Of a stretch of DNA of 35,200 bases, positions 10,236 to 18,102 are shown in pieces. The notes beneath the pieces were generated by a model that did not search any database, had not been told where the DNA came from, and saw only the letters and a program-made list of their open reading frames with translations. How positions within the stretch are numbered: the first letter of the stretch is position 1; every line of letters begins with the position of its first letter. Both the position numbers and the translations under genes were made by a program. Source of the stretch: Bacillus sp. AFS041924 (GTDB lineage: Bacteria; Bacillota; Bacilli; Bacillales; Bacillaceae_G); NCBI RefSeq assembly GCF_002577195.1, contig NZ_NULG01000139.1, positions 1 to 35,200 on the forward strand. The letters run 5' to 3'.

Positions 10236-11612
10236 ATGATTAACACTAAATCGATTTCTTTTAAATTAGGACTTTCTTTCTTACTTCTAACGATAATAAT
10301 TGAAACACTATTATTTTCAATTCTTTATTTTTCATTAGTTAATACTAGAGTAAATGAAGAAATACGATCTTTAATTAACAGAGGTAACAGTCATCGTGAT
10401 GTACTTGAGAAACATTTTACTGATGAAACAATAAAACATGTTGCTTTAATGGAATCTGAAGCTGATACAAAAGTAATTGTTCTATCTATAAGTGGTGAAG
10501 TTTTAGGGAGCTCCCATTCACTAGATAAGGTAATGAGAGAACATTTAAATGTAAACAAATCTCATATTAACAAAAATGGTACAATTATTCATTCTGATTG
10601 GCGTCACGAAAATTATATTTCAACGATCAGTCCAATCACTGTTAATCAAAGTATTAGAGGCTATGTTTATATGTTTCAAAAAACTGAATCTATCCTACAC
10701 CTAATCCTTAAATTAAAGATAATCTTTATTATTACAATGATGGTGACTTTTATCATCACGTTAAGTGCAATCTTATATCTATCAGGTAGATTAACTCGTC
10801 CACTTATTAAAATGACTGAAGAAACAGACAAAATGGCTAAAGGTGATTTGTCTGTTTCACTTAATATATCTTCAAATGATGAAGTCAGTGAACTTGCGGA
10901 TGCGATTCAACATTTAGCCTCTGAATTATCTTACATGAAAAATGAACGAAACGAATTTTTAGCGACTGTTGCACATGAATTAAGAACGCCTCTAACATTT
11001 ATCCGAGGTTATGCAGATATCGCACAGAGAAATACATTAGATGAAAATGAAAAACATGATTACTTAAAAATTATTAAAGAAGAGGCCGATCGTATTACGG
11101 ATCTCGTACAAGATTTATTACTCCTTGCACAAATTGAACAACATAGTTTTGCTATCAACAAAACAGAACTAAAAATTTGTGAACTTTTAGAAAGTACGAA
11201 AGAAAAATTTGCAGGGGTTTTAATGGAAAAACATATTTCATTAACCTTACAATGTGATAGCGATTGTAAGGCAAATGTCGATAACCAAAGATTTAACCAA
11301 GTTTTACAAAATTTAATTATGAATTCTTATCAATATGCTTATAGTCATTCCACAATCAAAATTAAAGTAAATACGATCGATAACTTTATACAAATTTCAA
11401 TTCAAGTTCAAGGAGTAGGAATTCCTCCTGAGGATATACCACATATTTTTAAACGTTTTTACCGTGTTGATAAATCAAGAACAAGGTCCACTGGTGGTAC
11501 AGGATTAGGTCTAGCTATCGTAAAAGAAATTGTTGAGTTGCACGACGGTACTGTTTCAGTTGATAGTGAACTAGGAATTGGTACAACGTTCTTAATCAAA
11601 TTACCGAAATAA
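10236..11612 (+). CDS. Sensor histidine kinase (HAMP-HisKA-HATPase), G1 Asp replaced
   Basis: 458 residues. There are two transmembrane helices (about 10-33 and 161-184) around an extracytoplasmic domain of about 125 residues. A HAMP linker (about 185-235), HisKA with His247 (ATVAHELRTPLTF) and HATPase_c follow. The N-box is intact (NQVLQNLIMNSYQYA), as are the F-box (IFKRFYRVD) and G2 (GGTGLGLAIVKEIV). The G1 box, normally D-x-G-x-G, reads V391-Q-G-V-G: Asp, which contacts the adenine of ATP, is Val (codon GTT at 11406-11408, one base from GAT). The frame is otherwise intact, so the kinase may be weakened or inactive, or may act mainly as a phosphatase. It is co-transcribed with the response regulator. 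Confidence 0.92.
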   Translation: MINTKSISFKLGLSFLLLTIIIETLLFSILYFSLVNTRVNEEIRSLINRGNSHRDVLEKHFTDETIKHVALMESEADTKVIVLSISGEVLGSSHSLDKVMREHLNVNKSHINKNGTIIHSDWRHENYISTISPITVNQSIRGYVYMFQKTESILHLILKLKIIFIITMMVTFIITLSAILYLSGRLTRPLIKMTEETDKMAKGDLSVSLNISSNDEVSELADAIQHLASELSYMKNERNEFLATVAHELRTPLTFIRGYADIAQRNTLDENEKHDYLKIIKEEADRITDLVQDLLLLAQIEQHSFAINKTELKICELLESTKEKFAGVLMEKHISLTLQCDSDCKANVDNQRFNQVLQNLIMNSYQYAYSHSTIKIKVNTIDNFIQISIQVQGVGIPPEDIPHIFKRFYRVDKSRTRSTGGTGLGLAIVKEIVELHDGTVSVDSELGIGTTFLIKLPK

Positions 11613-11654
11613 AAAGGCAAGATCCAAATAAGAGTAACTTGGAGTTGTTAAACA

Positions 11655-11680
11655 AAAAACCAGCAGATGCTGGTTTTTTT
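11655..11680 (+). terminator. Terminator of the two-component operon
   Basis: Stem AAAAACCAGCA (11655-11665) with TGCTGGTTTTT (11668-11678), followed by more T residues. Confidence 0.9.
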
Positions 11681-11722
11681 GTTGCATGAATTTGGATGTA
11701 TGACATTTATTTAAAAGTTAAT

Positions 11723-11886
11723 TTACTTTTCAGGATCCACTACATTAGACTTAGATTGATTCCAAGACCCCGCATGCAATTCAAAATGTAAGTGTTGCCT
11801 AAACGATTGGCCAGTATTTCCCATATATCCAATCTGTTGACCATTTGAAACAGTTTGACCACAGCTTACATTATAGCTATTTTAAT
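11723..11886 (-). pseudogene. C-terminal fragment of a M23 (LytM-type) peptidase
   Basis: An open minus-strand frame of about 54 codons with no start encodes the last part of a M23 domain: GQTVSNGQQIGYMGNTGQ, then QHLHFELHAGSWN and a stop at 11723. It is closely similar to the C-terminus of the complete M23 gene at 15305-16465 (QHLHFELHEGQWN). The Gly before QHLH is Arg here. An in-frame stop precedes it and no signal peptide, coiled coil or first zinc ligands are present. It looks like the leftover of a second paralogue or of a duplication. Confidence 0.8.
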
Positions 11887-12014
11887 GTTAGTTAAAAACT
11901 CACTATTAAACTAATAAAAGCAAACCGTAAAATGACTAAAAATAAAAAAAAGGTCAAACCGGTATCGTAGCACGAATTTGACGCTAATATGTAAGGGGCT
12001 CACCTTTGAATATA

Positions 12015-12827
12015 TTATTGGAACTTCCAATAACCATCCAGCATTTTAAAAAAGTGACTTTGATTCGTGTCAGTAAGGTTCACTAAGAAAGGAGTCTCTC
12101 CTTTTTCTTTTAAAACCTTAGCAGCCGTTCCATCTCCAATTGGTGTACAAAATATTAAATTAGTTCCGTTCAATTTTAATAATCTACAACGTGCATTGAT
12201 TTCCGTATCTATATACTCTTCGCCTTGTTTAAGGTCAAACAAATTCTTCCAAGTTTCTATGGCCATATCCAAATTTTTTACGACAAATCCAACACTTTCA
12301 AATTTTGGTTTACCTAATATGTGTGACCATATTAAGCCTTGAACTGCTATTTCTGAATGTCTTTCTTTATCTGATTTTTCCCATTCAATAAAAAATGGTA
12401 AAATAACCTTTTTTTCCTTGTATTCAGGGAATAACAATGACCACTTGATTAATTGACCATCAGCACGAACTCTCTCCCCAGTAAGCGGTCCATATACTGT
12501 AAGTCCTTCTGCTTTAAGTTTTATTGCTAGATCTTCAATTTGATTTGTTCGTATTGCTACTTTTGCTGGCCCTTCCCGATTATCTTTTGCTAGTTGTTCA
12601 ACGATTTGCGTAATTAATCGATTTTCATCATGATTTTCAGCTATAGATAAATTTTCAATTCCTAAAAATTCAATATAACTTAAGCCAAAATAAGTTAGGG
12701 TATTATATGTTCCCCAAGATTCATGACGTCCTCCATTCACAACATGGATTCCTCTTTGCTTTAAGGGGAAAATTGCTTTCTCTGGTTTCTTAACGAACCA
12801 AACAAGGTGATCAAAGAATAAATCCAT
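12015..12827 (-). CDS. VOC family protein (Glyoxalase_3-like)
   Basis: About 270 residues from ATG 12827, which follows AAAGGAG by about 8 nt; an ATG at 12845 lies on the other side of that site. The start FFDHLVWFVKKPEKAI and GGRHESWGTYNTLTYFG, then YIEFLGIE, match the N-terminal half of the glyoxalase-like (PF13468-type) family. A second betaalphabetabetabeta module occupies about 180-265 (ESVGFVVKNLDMAIETWK). The family holds metal-dependent lyases, isomerases and dioxygenases as well as binding proteins. The substrate is not predictable. It is monocistronic, with no related neighbours. Confidence 0.78.
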   Translation of the reverse strand: MDLFFDHLVWFVKKPEKAIFPLKQRGIHVVNGGRHESWGTYNTLTYFGLSYIEFLGIENLSIAENHDENRLITQIVEQLAKDNREGPAKVAIRTNQIEDLAIKLKAEGLTVYGPLTGERVRADGQLIKWSLLFPEYKEKKVILPFFIEWEKSDKERHSEIAVQGLIWSHILGKPKFESVGFVVKNLDMAIETWKNLFDLKQGEEYIDTEINARCRLLKLNGTNLIFCTPIGDGTAAKVLKEKGETPFLVNLTDTNQSHFFKMLDGYWKFQ

Positions 12828-13043
12828 TATCCGTTCTCCTTTCACTCGGTAATTTCTTTCATGAGGAGATTAATGCCTGCAATATCCTCGTTTTTCGTCA
12901 ATTTCCATCATATAAATAGGTTACCTACCGCTTATATACCAATGTTATTAGATAATCAACGTTAAACCAATCATTTTCTAAAGCATATGTATTACTTTTC
13001 GAAAATCAATCTTGTCAAAATCTGTTTACTAAATGACCAACAT

Positions 13044-13074
13044 AAAAACTCCTCAACAAGGCAAGGAGCTTTTT
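13044..13074 (-). terminator. Terminator of the 150-residue protein gene
   Basis: Stem AAAAACTCCT (13044-13053) with AGGAG-c-TTTTT (13064-13074). It directly abuts the end of the minus-strand gene ending at 13077 and is followed on that strand by TTTTTATG. Confidence 0.75.
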
Positions 13075-13076
13075 CT

Positions 13077-13529
13077 TCATTTATTTCGTTCCAGAAAATC
13101 TTTAACTCCTTCGAAATGATTCTTCATTTTTCCATCGATTTTCTCAAGTATAAAATGACTGTCTTTTGCAAGTGGACTACTTGATGTTTGATATGCATCA
13201 ATCGAAGCAATATTGTGATCCGAACTGATACTCATTAATGATAAGTTGTGAATGTGTTGCCAAACATCAAAATGCACCCAATCGATTGCATGGTAGTAAG
13301 CATTCCCTATGATCATGCTCGTTGGAATCAGCAATCCTACTACACCTACTCCGAACCCGACAAGTAACACTTTCTTTCCTATTTTTTTGGTCTTATGAGC
13401 AAACATGAATCTTGAATCAACTAACGAATGTCCATTTTTCGTTTCCGCTTGCGCTTGAATGAGTTTGTTATGACCCTCGATCACTAATTTTTGTTCATAT
13501 GGATAATACGTTGCAAATCGTTTAATCAT
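13077..13529 (-). CDS. Hypothetical membrane-anchored protein
   Basis: 150 residues that I do not recognise. The N-terminal half is charged and probably cytoplasmic. A single strong transmembrane helix lies at about 54-76 (VLLVGFGVGVVGLLIPTSMI). The rest is a hydrophilic tail with several His residues and a basic C-terminal helix. ATG at 13529 is preceded by an AGAGG-type site. It has its own terminator, is flanked by unrelated genes, and appears to be an independent unit. The reading frame has ordinary codon use and is probably real. Confidence 0.68.
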   Translation of the reverse strand: MIKRFATYYPYEQKLVIEGHNKLIQAQAETKNGHSLVDSRFMFAHKTKKIGKKVLLVGFGVGVVGLLIPTSMIIGNAYYHAIDWVHFDVWQHIHNLSLMSISSDHNIASIDAYQTSSSPLAKDSHFILEKIDGKMKNHFEGVKDFLERNK

Positions 13530-13790
13530 CTAGCATCCTCTCTTCCATATAACACTATTCATTCATCACGTGTGCCTTTATTTAACGATATGAGACAACT
13601 GGTAAAGTATTCTAACAAATGGATGTATAATGCAGTATAAAAAAGAACGTTTTGATTCATCTAATTTAGAAGCACCATTTACTAAACCATAAAATCCACC
13701 AACTTAAAAAATGAATTATCTTTACAAATTAGTTGCATATGATATACTCTTTCTTGGTTTAACTAGATTAGTTTTCAAAGGAGTAACTAC

Positions 13791-14486
13791 ATGAGTATTC
13801 AAAACGTGTATCTTTCTATAAAACAAGGAGAAACAGCCACAAATCAGAATAGAATTCCTATTTCCTCTAATGAAACGTTGCTAGGGCGTATGTGGGGTAA
13901 TGATTTACCACATATTCCTTTTACTAGTCAATATATTTCAAGAAAACATGCTTTAATAAATTTCGATAAAGAAGAAAATTACACAATTGTTGATCTCATG
14001 AGTAAACATGGAACACAAGTAAATCATATTATTTTAGAAAAAAACAAACCATTTTTTCTTCGTGATGGCGATAGTATAAGTCTTGCAAGTGGTGCCGCTG
14101 TACTTATTTTTCATAATCTATCAGAGCAGAACTTTGGAGACACACTTGATATGCCGCTAGTTTTAGATAAACACATAAACGATTTCAAAGGTATAACTGT
14201 GAATGTTGTTAAGCGAGAAATTTTAATTGATGGCGTCAGAATCCACCTGACTAGTAAAGATACAGAATTATTTTTGTTGTTATATCAAAGAGCCAATAGC
14301 GCAGTTAGCTATAACGAAATTAAAATAAATGTTTGGCCGGAACGAATTACTAATGATATTGAACAGCCTGATGTAGGACGTGAAGAAATTAATACTCTAC
14401 TATATAGATTACGAAAGAAATTAGGAAAATACGGTCAAAAGATTGTTTCTGTGCCTCGATATGGTTATATGTTTGAGGATATTTAA
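13791..14486 (+). CDS. FHA domain / winged-helix transcriptional regulator
   Basis: 231 residues. The N-terminal FHA domain (about 1-112) shows its phosphothreonine-binding residues: LLGRMWGND (Gly-Arg), YISRKHALI (Ser-Arg-Lys-His) and SKHGTQVN (Gly-Thr...Asn). An OmpR/PhoB-type winged helix follows (about 133-231), with ILIDGVRIHLTSKDTELFLL, then EEINTLLYRLRKKLG and VSVPRYGYMFE. ATG at 13791 follows AAAGGAG by 8 nt. This suggests a DNA-binding protein controlled by a phosphothreonine-containing partner, for example under a Ser/Thr kinase. In actinobacterial EmbR the FHA domain is C-terminal, so the order is reversed here. No kinase gene is nearby. The target promoters are unknown. Confidence 0.85.
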   Translation: MSIQNVYLSIKQGETATNQNRIPISSNETLLGRMWGNDLPHIPFTSQYISRKHALINFDKEENYTIVDLMSKHGTQVNHIILEKNKPFFLRDGDSISLASGAAVLIFHNLSEQNFGDTLDMPLVLDKHINDFKGITVNVVKREILIDGVRIHLTSKDTELFLLLYQRANSAVSYNEIKINVWPERITNDIEQPDVGREEINTLLYRLRKKLGKYGQKIVSVPRYGYMFEDI

Positions 14487-14511
14487 TAGATTAAAAATAT
14501 AAAAACTAATG

Positions 14512-14551
14512 AAAAAGAGTGTAGAATTTTTTAGGATTCTACACTCTTTTT
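14512..14551 (+). terminator. Terminator of the FHA/winged-helix gene
   Basis: A 16-bp stem AAAAAGAGTGTAGAAT (14512-14527) with ATTCTACACTCTTTTT (14536-14551). It would also serve the minus-strand small gene that ends at 14614. Confidence 0.92.
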
Positions 14552-14613
14552 AGCATTTTTAGTTATTAGAATAAACTAAAAACATATACTTATTTTTTGA
14601 TTGTTTATGTAGT

Positions 14614-14781
14614 TTATAATAAATTAGATCTTACTTTTTTCTCTAAAATAGTTAATTCTATATAAATTGCAATAAAAGAACACAATGAACCCACTAAAAG
14701 AATTATTGCGCATACATATACAGGTAGAATTAACAGAATGTACCCTAATATAGTTACAGCAACTATTAATAAATAAAACAT
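14614..14781 (-). CDS. Small hydrophobic membrane protein (55 residues)
   Basis: ATG at 14781 follows an AAGGGTG Shine-Dalgarno, and a stop falls at 14614-14616. The product begins MFYLLIVAVTILGYILLILP and forms two closely spaced transmembrane helices. The tail is short and basic (ILEKKVRSNLL). I recognise no family. The good ribosome site, the membrane-like composition and the shared terminator at 14512-14551 argue that it is expressed. Confidence 0.5.
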   Translation of the reverse strand: MFYLLIVAVTILGYILLILPVYVCAIILLVGSLCSFIAIYIELTILEKKVRSNLL

Positions 14782-15304
14782 TACAATTCACCCTTTTTTA
14801 CATTAATCAAAATCGTCTATAAAAAAATTATGTACTAATGTAAAGGTATTACTTTATGATTAGTTACTCAATATCACATTGGTAACAAAACACTAACATT
14901 TTAAAATTAATAATATTTGTAAACTTAGTGTTCGATAAAGAAATGCAGTTATTTTTTTGTTACCTACTACTCATTAAACTTCAATAAATCTATACACTGA
15001 GTTTCTAGGTTTTACGATCAGATGATATAAATAGGTAAAAACCAACTGACAATTGTTTCAACTTTTCCTAATTCTACAATCATACCACTGCCTCCGGATG
15101 TTTGTTTGTTATATACTTCTATTATTTAATTTCATTCTTCTAAAAAATCCATCTCTTTTTATGCGATCAACATCATTCACATATCTTTCCAAAATCAAAA
15201 ACAGCCTAGCTAAAAATAGGCTGTTAATAGAGTGTTGAAATATTGAAGAATAACGAACTTGGCTTGAAAAGAGATACATGTGGATCGAATAGTCTTATAA
15301 AAGG
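14782..15304. other. Gap between two minus-strand genes
   Basis: No gene can be supported. A plus-strand frame at 15053-15238 lacks a ribosome site and looks accidental. The only clear element is the terminator at 15200-15225. Confidence 0.45.
15200..15225 (-). terminator. Terminator of the M23 peptidase gene
   Basis: Stem AACAGCCTA (15200-15208) with TAGGCTGTT (15217-15225). On the minus strand it is followed by TTTTGATTTT. Confidence 0.85.
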
Positions 15305-16465
15305 TTAAAAATTAATATACTTTGCTGGATTAACTGCGTTTGATTTTGCATTATTCCATTGTCCTTCATGTAATTCAAAGTGAAGATGCTGCCCAAAAGA
15401 ATGACCCGTATTTCCCATCGTTCCAATCTTTTGTCCTTTTGAAATAGTTTGTCCAGTTGAGACTTGATAATTTTGCATATGAGCATAAACTGATGTAAAC
15501 ACTTTTCCATTCATTTTATGCGTAATAAAGACAACATTACCATAACTGGATGAATGGTAAGCTCGTATTACAACCCCATTTGCTACTGAGACAATCGGTG
15601 TACTTCCTTTTTTAACAATATCTACACCAAAATGCGTTTCATGATCAAATGATCGATATCCAAAACCTGAAGATAAATACCCTTGTGCTGGTCGTGTAAA
15701 TTTACCACCTGAAATACTTGAAACGGCTTTTATTGCTTTTTCCTGATCTTTTAATAGATCTTCCTGTTCTTCTAAACTCAAAATATCCTGTTCCTTTTCA
15801 TTTACATCATCTTTAAGTTTGCTAAGTATAGCCTTCATTTGAGTTTCTTGATTAACCAGTGAACGTTCTAAATTTAGAAGAACTTTTTTATCATTTTCCA
15901 ACTTATTTTGAGTTAACATTAAGTCTTTCTTTTTTAATTCAACTTTTTCAAAATCGTTCTGTTGTTCCTTAACGATGTCTTGATCAGCATTCATAAATTT
16001 ACCAATAGCGTTTATTCGTTGAACTAAATCACCAATACCTTTTGCATCAAAAATAACGTCTAAATAGGAGTTATTTCCACCCGATTTTTGAATTGTAATT
16101 AAACGATTATTAATTATTACTTGACGCTGATCTAAACGTTTTTGAAATTCTTCTATCTCAGCTTGTAATTTTTCTAATTCATTTTTGCCACTTATTAATT
16201 CTGCCTCTTTTTGACTCTTCTTTATTATTGTATTCTCAATTGATGTGTTAATTGTATCGATAGAGTTTAATAACAATTTTTGCTGATCTTTTAATTGATT
16301 CATCTCATTTTTTGCTTTTTGTGCTTCTTCTTGAACTTTTACTCGTTTATCTTGAATCCTCTTTATCTTTGAATTTGTTATATTATCTGCAAGTACACCA
16401 TTTGGAAGTATAGTAAATGATAAACTTGCAGCTACTAATATTAATTTATTAATAATTTGTTTCAT
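15305..16465 (-). CDS. Secreted coiled-coil M23 peptidase (LytM-type murein hydrolase)
   Basis: 386 residues. It has a signal peptide (1 to about 26, ending NGVLADN). A long coiled coil spans about 33-245, rich in Lys, Glu and Gln and containing the PcsB/CwlO-like segment NSYLDVIFDAKGIGDLVQRI. A C-terminal M23 domain follows with zinc ligands His278 and Asp282 (THFGVDIV) and catalytic or ligand His329 (YAHM) and His362 (QHLHFELH). All expected active-site residues are present. The architecture is that of EnvC/PcsB-like cell-separation hydrolases or their regulators, exported to the wall, and it probably cuts peptide cross-links. ATG at 16465 follows AGGGAGA. It stands alone with its own terminator. 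A fragment of a paralogue lies at 11723-11886. Confidence 0.93.
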   Translation of the reverse strand: MKQIINKLILVAASLSFTILPNGVLADNITNSKIKRIQDKRVKVQEEAQKAKNEMNQLKDQQKLLLNSIDTINTSIENTIIKKSQKEAELISGKNELEKLQAEIEEFQKRLDQRQVIINNRLITIQKSGGNNSYLDVIFDAKGIGDLVQRINAIGKFMNADQDIVKEQQNDFEKVELKKKDLMLTQNKLENDKKVLLNLERSLVNQETQMKAILSKLKDDVNEKEQDILSLEEQEDLLKDQEKAIKAVSSISGGKFTRPAQGYLSSGFGYRSFDHETHFGVDIVKKGSTPIVSVANGVVIRAYHSSSYGNVVFITHKMNGKVFTSVYAHMQNYQVSTGQTISKGQKIGTMGNTGHSFGQHLHFELHEGQWNNAKSNAVNPAKYINF

Positions 16466-16627
16466 CGTTATCTCCCTAAGCTTGACATATACTTATATAT
16501 GTTAACTTAGAAATGTAACAATTCTATGCAAATTAGACTACACTCTTTTTACAAGTTTTTTACAAGCTCTTTGCAACACGATAATAAATAATTAATAAAC
16601 CAGTACTAAAAAGGGACTGAAGATAAT

Positions 16628-16740
16628 CTAATTCAATCCATCTTTTCTTAAAAAAGATTGTGCAGTTACAGTTTTTCCTGCTGGTTTATAATTAGTCCCC
16701 CTTAAATATTTACATGCTGTATCTACTATCAAAATAAAAA
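16628..16740 (-). pseudogene. Possible short protein fragment (NlpC/P60-like?)
   Basis: An open minus-strand frame without a ribosome site encodes IVDTACKYLRGTNYKPAGKT, then TAQSFLRKDGLN and a stop at 16628. The pattern resembles the first 30 residues of an NlpC/P60 domain (DTAxKYLGTxYxxGGKTxxxFDCSGF), but the catalytic Cys is absent. It could be the remains of a wall hydrolase, or chance. Confidence 0.22.
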
Positions 16741-16756
16741 GACTGCCTTAGCAGCC
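16741..16756 (-). terminator. Terminator of the 102-residue protein gene
   Basis: Stem GACTGC (16741-16746) with GCAGCC (16751-16756), including one G-U pair. On the minus strand it is followed by TTTTTATTTTG. Confidence 0.65.
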
Positions 16757-16783
16757 ATTTTGAAGGAAACATTTTCCATCTAT

Positions 16784-17092
16784 TTAAAATTTTTCATTTA
16801 CTTCCCACGATTCTACTGTTAAATAAGCAGTTTTTGGGTCCATACCCCTACCAATCAAATAGGTCATTGCAGCAACTTCTTGTAACGCATGCTCATATGA
16901 AGTAGCTTTAGCTTCATTCAGGCCATACGAAACAAAAGGAGCAATTTCCCTTAATACTGGATCCTTTAAATGTGGATAAAACGGTTGCTTCGTAACTTGT
17001 TGTGCCCATATTTCTGATTGAGGGTATTGTGGAAACTGCCGAATATTTTGATATGGATAATAAGGCATAAAATTTAGATACAGATTAGTCAT
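16784..17092 (-). CDS. Conserved hypothetical protein, Tyr/Pro-rich N-terminus
   Basis: 102 residues. The first ~40 residues are rich in Tyr, Pro and Gln (MPYYPYQNIRQFPQYPQSEI). The rest is a compact, probably helical part (HLKDPVLREIAPFVSYGLNE, then HALQEVAAMTYLIGRGMD). It has no signal peptide or membrane segment. It resembles small uncharacterised proteins of Bacillus that I recall but cannot name. ATG at 17092 lies 12 nt after GGGAGG. It is monocistronic with its own terminator. Confidence 0.7.
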   Translation of the reverse strand: MTNLYLNFMPYYPYQNIRQFPQYPQSEIWAQQVTKQPFYPHLKDPVLREIAPFVSYGLNEAKATSYEHALQEVAAMTYLIGRGMDPKTAYLTVESWEVNEKF

Positions 17093-17263
17093 ACTTTAAC
17101 TATACCTCCCTTTTATATACATGCGTTATCATATGTTAGGTGTTTATCCATTGACTAGACGGTTACCCAAACCTATTATCGTTATAAAAACACATAAAAA
17201 TCACTTGATATATGATTTTACTTCTAAATTCTCATTTATAAAATTTAATACAATAAAAAATAC

Positions 17264-17289
17264 AAGCCTAGCTCATTTAAAGCTGGCTT
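17264..17289 (-). terminator. Terminator after the secreted-protein relic
   Basis: Stem AAGCCTAGCT (17264-17273) with AGCTGGCTT (17281-17289). It is followed on the minus strand by TGTATTTTTTATTG. Confidence 0.7.
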
Positions 17290-17301
17290 GAACCAATGAA
17301 A

Positions 17302-17627
17302 TTAACGTTTTACAGTAATTTCTTCTAATTCTGTTGTTACTTTAAATCCATCCTTCGTTGTGACATCTGCAGAAATATAATACGAACGGGATGGGATATT
17401 TGATTAGATGTCCATTTCATACGTAAAGTATGTTCGTTTAGTACTTCTTTAGTTTCAATTAATTTGCCATTAGCATCTTTAACATGAATTTTCCAATCTA
17501 CACGATTATTAGCATAGCCAATGATTTGCGCCGGATTATTTTCATTTACATCTGTTCCAGAAACATAGAACAAACTTAGTACCATATCAGAATTAATATA
17601 TGATTGAATTCTAGTACTGACGGAAAT
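17302..17627 (-). pseudogene. C-terminal part of a secreted protein (FlgD/Ig-like fold?), broken by a 5-bp duplication
   Basis: An open minus-strand frame from about 17627 encodes SVSTRIQSYINSDMVLSLFY, then NRVDWKIHVKDANGKLIETK and LRMKWTSNQI. It then shifts frame at a perfect tandem GGGAT GGGAT (17388-17397). Removing one copy continues the protein through SRSYYISADVTTKDGFKV to TTELEEITVKR and a stop at 17302, just before a terminator. The xWxIxVxDANGKlIxT pattern is like FlgD-type or other Ig-like domains at the C-termini of extracellular proteins. There is no start codon with a ribosome site, so the upstream part has been lost as well. Confidence 0.65.
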
Positions 17628-17703
17628 TTAATTATTTTACATATCATTCTTCATTCAATACAAAAGGATTGTAGCTAAAACGTAAATCTTTTTCTACTTA
17701 ATG

Positions 17704-17883
17704 TTAAAATCCTAAGTGATGTAATGCTGCAATTACCACACCAAAAATACATGTTCCAGATAAGAATAAAGAAGCAAAAGTAATGAAAGCTTTAAGTTTA
17801 ATTTTGCGATTCTCTTCTATTTTTATAACGTAATTACTATCACATTTATCTAACTTTCGCTTTTTAACAATTAGTATGTTCAT
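17704..17883 (-). CDS. Small single-pass membrane protein (59 residues)
   Basis: ATG at 17883 follows GAGGTGG by 4-5 nt, and a stop falls at 17704-17706. A charged cytoplasmic N-terminal part (MNILIVKKRKLDKCDSNYVI, then KIEENRKIKLK) is followed by one transmembrane helix (about 32-52) and a short HHLGF tail. I recognise no family. It sits between the secreted-protein relic and the Fnr box of the nitrate transporter and is transcribed away from the latter. The site could therefore affect both genes. Confidence 0.5.
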   Translation of the reverse strand: MNILIVKKRKLDKCDSNYVIKIEENRKIKLKAFITFASLFLSGTCIFGVVIAALHHLGF

Positions 17884-17968
17884 TTTTCCACCTCAAATTA
17901 AGTCGATTTATTAAACCACCATATAATCAATGTTCTAATAGCCATTATAAAAGAAAGATTTATATAAG

Positions 17969-17986
17969 TTGTGATTTGTATCACAA
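17969..17986 (+). promoter_or_regulatory. Fnr/CRP-type operator upstream of the nitrate transporter
   Basis: TTGTGATTTGTATCACAA is a near-perfect palindrome matching the Bacillus Fnr consensus TGTGA-N6-TCACA (17970-17985). A plausible -10, TATATT at 18004-18009, would put the box centre near -39 to -41, the normal class II activating position. Anaerobic activation of the downstream transporter is inferred. Confidence 0.8.
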
Positions 17987-18102
17987 TTAGATTTTACACT
18001 TCATATATTGCAATCATTTTTATAGTAATACTGTATTAATTTTAACCCAATCTGCAAAAGATAAATTTAGGTCAAAATTTAGAATAAAGGTAGGAAATTT
18101 AA

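Noticed and set aside
15053-15238. Plus-strand 61-codon frame
   Set aside because: It has no Shine-Dalgarno site, low-complexity hydrophobic composition, and ends across a minus-strand terminator.
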